From positions 1-61,074 of the forward strand of contig DNCF01000524.1 of the NCBI GenBank assembly GCA_003484545.1: a stretch of 61,074 bases of DNA. The letters are read 5' to 3'. The position numbers were made by a program, and so were the translations under genes. The notes beneath the pieces are model-generated. The model did no database searches. It saw nothing but the letters and a program-made list of their open reading frames with translations, and was not told where the DNA came from. Source of the stretch: Massilia sp. GTDB lineage: Bacteria > Pseudomonadota > Gammaproteobacteria > Burkholderiales > Burkholderiaceae_D. Shown here piece after piece: positions 58,464-61,074 of this stretch (position 1 is its first letter; each line of letters opens with the position of its first letter).

Positions 58464-58567
58464 GTAGGGTGGGTTCTCGAACCCACGCGGTACACCGTTC
58501 GAACAGTCGAAACAGCGCCGCAGGACCGCAAACGATGAGCCCGCGTGGGTTCAAGAACCCACCCTAC
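58464..58567. repeat. Paired hairpin repeat, copies 3a and 3b
   Basis: Left arm 58464-58491 and inverted right arm 58541-58567 belong to the GTAGGGTGGG family and enclose about 50 bases. The right copy overlaps the GNAT gene: its GTAG end supplies that gene's TAG stop codon. Confidence 0.82.
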
Positions 58568-59010
58568 AACATCTTTCCAAGGCAGACGGCATCTTCACGG
58601 CCCACATACCGGCCGTAATTCGGTATCACCCGATACCCCTGCCGTTCGTAGAACGCCACCGCCCGCCCGTTCACGCGCCGCGTCTCGAGCCAGATCGCCC
58701 GATACCCGAACGCCAGCGCGCGCCGCTCCAGCTCGCCCAGCAGATGTGGGCCCGCCCCGCTCCCGGGCCGCGCATACATCCGCTTCACTTCCGCCACCCC
58801 GGCATCGATCGGCCGCAGCGCACCGCAACCGACCGCCTGCCCGCCAGCGTCGCGCGCCAGCAGTAACACCGAGCGCGGCCCGCGCACGTCGTCCGCATCG
58901 AAGGAGGTCGCGCCGCTGTCGCCGCAGATCGCCGCCAGCGCCGCGTCCAGCTCGGCGATCAGCGCACGCGCTTCAATGCAATCCGGATCGGCGGCGGCGC
59001 AGGCGATCAC
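58564..59010 (-). CDS. GNAT-family N-acetyltransferase
   Basis: A 148-residue single-domain GNAT enzyme: acetyl-CoA-binding RPGSGAGPHLLGELERRA (motif A), and the AVAFYERQGYRVIPNYG end (motif B). The acceptor is unknown. Its stop codon lies within a hairpin repeat, so the C-terminus may have been trimmed by insertion of the repeat. It follows tex by 15 bases. Confidence 0.85.
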   Translation of the reverse strand: MIACAAADPDCIEARALIAELDAALAAICGDSGATSFDADDVRGPRSVLLLARDAGGQAVGCGALRPIDAGVAEVKRMYARPGSGAGPHLLGELERRALAFGYRAIWLETRRVNGRAVAFYERQGYRVIPNYGRYVGREDAVCLGKML

Positions 59011-59025
59011 GAAGCTGCTTGCCTG

Positions 59026-61074
59026 TTATTTGCGCAGCTTGGCAAAGGCCGCCGCCATCGCGCCGCCGGCTGGTGCCGGTGCCGAACGCTCCTGGCGCTG
59101 GTGCTGGCCGAGGCGCTTGGCATCCTGGCGGTCGCCGCGCTGCTCCGGTTTCGAACCGGCGGCCGGCGCGGAATCGGACAGGCGCATGGTCAGCGCGATG
59201 CGCTTCCTCTTCACATCCACTTCCAGCACCTTCACCTTCACCACCTGCCCGGCCTTCACCACCGTGTGCGGATCCTTGACGAAGGTGTTCGACAGCGCCG
59301 AGATGTGGACCAGGCCGTCCTGGTGCACACCGATATCGACAAAGGCGCCAAACGCCGCCACGTTGGTGACCACGCCTTCCAGGATCATGTCCGGACGCAG
59401 GTCGGAAATCTCCTCGACGCCCTCCTTGAAGGTGGCGGTGGTGAATTCCGGCCGCGGATCGCGCCCCGGCTTTTCCAGCTCCTTCAGGATGTCGGACACG
59501 GTCGGCACGCCGAACTTCTCGTCCGCATACTTCGCCGGGTTCAGGGTCTTGATCAGCGACGTGTCGCCGATCACCGCCTTCATCTCGCGCTGGATGTCGG
59601 CCAGGATTTTTTCCACGACCGGATAGGATTCCGGGTGCACCGCCGAAGCGTCGAGCGGATTGTCTCCGCCGATCACGCGCAAGAAACCCGCCGCCTGTTC
59701 GAAGGTCTTCTCGCCCAGGCGCGGCACCTTTTTCAACGCCGCGCGCGAAGCGAAAGCGCCCTGCATGTCGCGGTAGTTGACGATGCTCTGCGCCACGCTG
59801 GAAGACAGGCCCGAGACGCGCGCCAGCAGCGGCGCCGAGGCCGTGTTCACGTCCACGCCGACCGCGTTCACGCAGTCCTCGACCACGGCGTCGAGCGAGC
59901 GCGCGAGCTGGGTTTGCGAGACGTCGTGCTGGTACTGGCCGACGCCGATCGACTTCGGATCGATTTTCACCAGTTCCGCCAGCGGGTCCTGCAGGCGGCG
60001 TGCGATCGACACCGCGCCGCGCAGCGACACGTCCAGCTCCGGCAGTTCGCGCGAGGCGAATTCCGAGGCCGAGTAGACCGAGGCGCCCGCTTCCGAGACG
60101 ACGATCTTCTGGAGCTTGAGCTCTGGATTCTGCTTGATCAGGTCCTGCGCCAGCTTGTCGGTTTCGCGCGAAGCGGTGCCGTTGCCGATCGAGATCAGGG
60201 ACACGTTGTGCCTGGCCGCGAGCTGGCCCAGCACGTGCAGCGCGCCGTCCCAGTCGTTGCGTGGCTGGTGCGGGTAGATGGTGGCGGTATCGACCACCTT
60301 GCCGGTAGCGTCGACCACGGCCACCTTGACGCCGGTGCGCAGGCCCGGGTCCAGGCCCATGGTGGCGCGCTGGCCGGCCGGTGCCGCCAGCAGCAAGGAC
60401 TTCAAATTGCGCGCGAAGACCTGGATCGCGTCCAGCTCCGCCTTCTCGCGCAGCGCGCCCATCAGTTCCGTCTCGATGTACATGAAGCTTTTTACACGCC
60501 AGGTCCAGCGCGCGGTGTCGAGCAGCCACTTGTCGGCCGGACGGCCTTGCGCCTTGATGCCGAAGCGCGCGGCGATGCGCGATTCGCAGGGGTTGTGCGG
60601 CGCATCCCACTTCGGCTTCTCGGGCTCGGTATCCAGGCGCAGGGTGACGTCGAGGATGCCCTCGCGGCGGCCGCGCATCAGCGCCAGCGCGCGGTGCGAC
60701 GGCACGGTGGCCAGCGGCTCGGAATAATCGAAATAGTCGGCGAATTTCTCGCCCTCGTCCTGCTTGCCGTCGACCACCTTCGATTCGACCACGCCGTGCT
60801 CCTGCACGTATTCGCGCAGCGACTGCAGCAGGGTCGCATCTTCGGCGAAACGCTCCATCAGGATCTGGCGCGCGCCGTCCAGCGCCGCCTTGGTGTCGGG
60901 CACGCCCGGGTTGTTCACGCCGTCGGCATTCGTGAAGGCTTCACGCAGGTACTGCGCGGCGACTTCCTCGGGGTTGAGGGACGGGTCGGCCAGCAGCGAG
61001 TCGGCCAGCGGCGCCAGACCCGCTTCGACCGCGATCTGCGCCTTGGTGCGGCGCTTCTGCTTGTAGGGCAGGTA
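59026..61074 (-). CDS. tex: Tex transcription-accessory RNA-binding protein, N-terminus off the window
   Basis: The frame is open from the right edge to 59026 (683 residues, starting YLPYKQKRRTKAQIAVEAGL), so roughly the first 90-100 residues are missing. Visible parts are the Tex N-terminal domain, the YqgF/RuvC-like domain (GLDPGLRTGVKVAVVDATGK), the helix-hairpin-helix region (VSGLSSSVAQSIVNYRD) and the C-terminal S1 RNA-binding domain (ILEGVVTNVAAFGAFVDIGV). It is a core nucleic-acid-binding protein of bacterial transcription. Confidence 0.97.
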   Translation of the reverse strand, partial: YLPYKQKRRTKAQIAVEAGLAPLADSLLADPSLNPEEVAAQYLREAFTNADGVNNPGVPDTKAALDGARQILMERFAEDATLLQSLREYVQEHGVVESKVVDGKQDEGEKFADYFDYSEPLATVPSHRALALMRGRREGILDVTLRLDTEPEKPKWDAPHNPCESRIAARFGIKAQGRPADKWLLDTARWTWRVKSFMYIETELMGALREKAELDAIQVFARNLKSLLLAAPAGQRATMGLDPGLRTGVKVAVVDATGKVVDTATIYPHQPRNDWDGALHVLGQLAARHNVSLISIGNGTASRETDKLAQDLIKQNPELKLQKIVVSEAGASVYSASEFASRELPELDVSLRGAVSIARRLQDPLAELVKIDPKSIGVGQYQHDVSQTQLARSLDAVVEDCVNAVGVDVNTASAPLLARVSGLSSSVAQSIVNYRDMQGAFASRAALKKVPRLGEKTFEQAAGFLRVIGGDNPLDASAVHPESYPVVEKILADIQREMKAVIGDTSLIKTLNPAKYADEKFGVPTVSDILKELEKPGRDPRPEFTTATFKEGVEEISDLRPDMILEGVVTNVAAFGAFVDIGVHQDGLVHISALSNTFVKDPHTVVKAGQVVKVKVLEVDVKRKRIALTMRLSDSAPAAGSKPEQRGDRQDAKRLGQHQRQERSAPAPAGGAMAAAFAKLRK

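Noticed and set aside
1..61074. CRISPR arrays, tRNA or rRNA genes, prophage or toxin-antitoxin modules
   Set aside because: No regularly spaced repeats, cloverleaf-like or rRNA sequences, phage structural genes or recognisable toxin-antitoxin pairs were seen.

Overview
The window is about 61 kb of GC-rich, gene-dense DNA and appears to come from two bacterial lineages. From base 1 to about 47.75 kb the genes, small RNA and repeats look like Pseudomonas sensu lato (probably the stutzeri/mendocina side). From about 47.83 kb to the end, the genes, their order and a different hairpin repeat family look like Oxalobacteraceae (Massilia/Janthinobacterium-like betaproteobacteria). I see no integrase, tRNA, IS element or attachment site at the join (47722-47833). 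An assembly chimera is therefore as likely as a real transfer, and this should be settled before anything is inferred across the join.

Left part. Bases 1-5.9 kb hold a minus-strand cluster: TonB-dependent receptor, two-domain beta-propeller phytase lipoprotein, ExbB/TolQ, ExbD and the start of a TonB. A candidate Pho box lies upstream, so it reads as a phosphate-starvation system for using phytate or related phosphate esters. Bases 6.1-6.8 kb carry an inverted pair of a roughly 220-bp interspersed repeat. Next come a membrane protein with a degenerate GGDEF domain and an intact c-di-GMP I-site, an AraC regulator, a LysR regulator, fdhD and a YdeP-type molybdoenzyme, a GFA protein, a Ktr/Trk potassium uptake pair, a PAS-rich hybrid histidine kinase, an SH3/coiled-coil membrane protein, azlCD with an AraC regulator, a large class A penicillin-binding protein, a membrane-anchored EEP-family protein and an alpha-glucan phosphorylase. 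The full kdpFABCDE potassium system (28.4-36.3 kb) follows.

Bases 36.9-47.7 kb form a catabolic block: LysR, mmsA, an enoyl-CoA hydratase, mmsB, a 3-hydroxyisobutyryl-CoA hydrolase and an isobutyryl-CoA-type dehydrogenase (distal valine catabolism), then a CaiB/racemase-type protein and an AlkK-like acyl-CoA ligase. Between the two halves of this block lies a roughly 365-nt small RNA of the CrcZ/CrcY/CrcX family (43734-44098, minus). It has a sigma-54 promoter, a CbrB-type upstream dyad and an intrinsic terminator. Several flanking catabolic genes carry the same A-rich Hfq/Crc target motifs in their leaders, so a catabolite-repression decoy RNA sits beside probable targets of the system it relieves.

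Right part. An acyl-CoA dehydrogenase, an SDR, a thiolase overlapping aceK, and isovaleryl-CoA dehydrogenase (liuA) next to liuR form a leucine/acyl-CoA catabolic region. Two matching 20-bp LiuR-type operators flank liuR. Beyond them are an MBL-fold hydrolase, an XRE-like regulator with an upstream palindrome, ubiX-grxD, two small proteins, a GNAT acetyltransferase and tex, which runs off the end. Hairpin repeats beginning GTAGGGTGGG recur between these genes and are absent from the left part.
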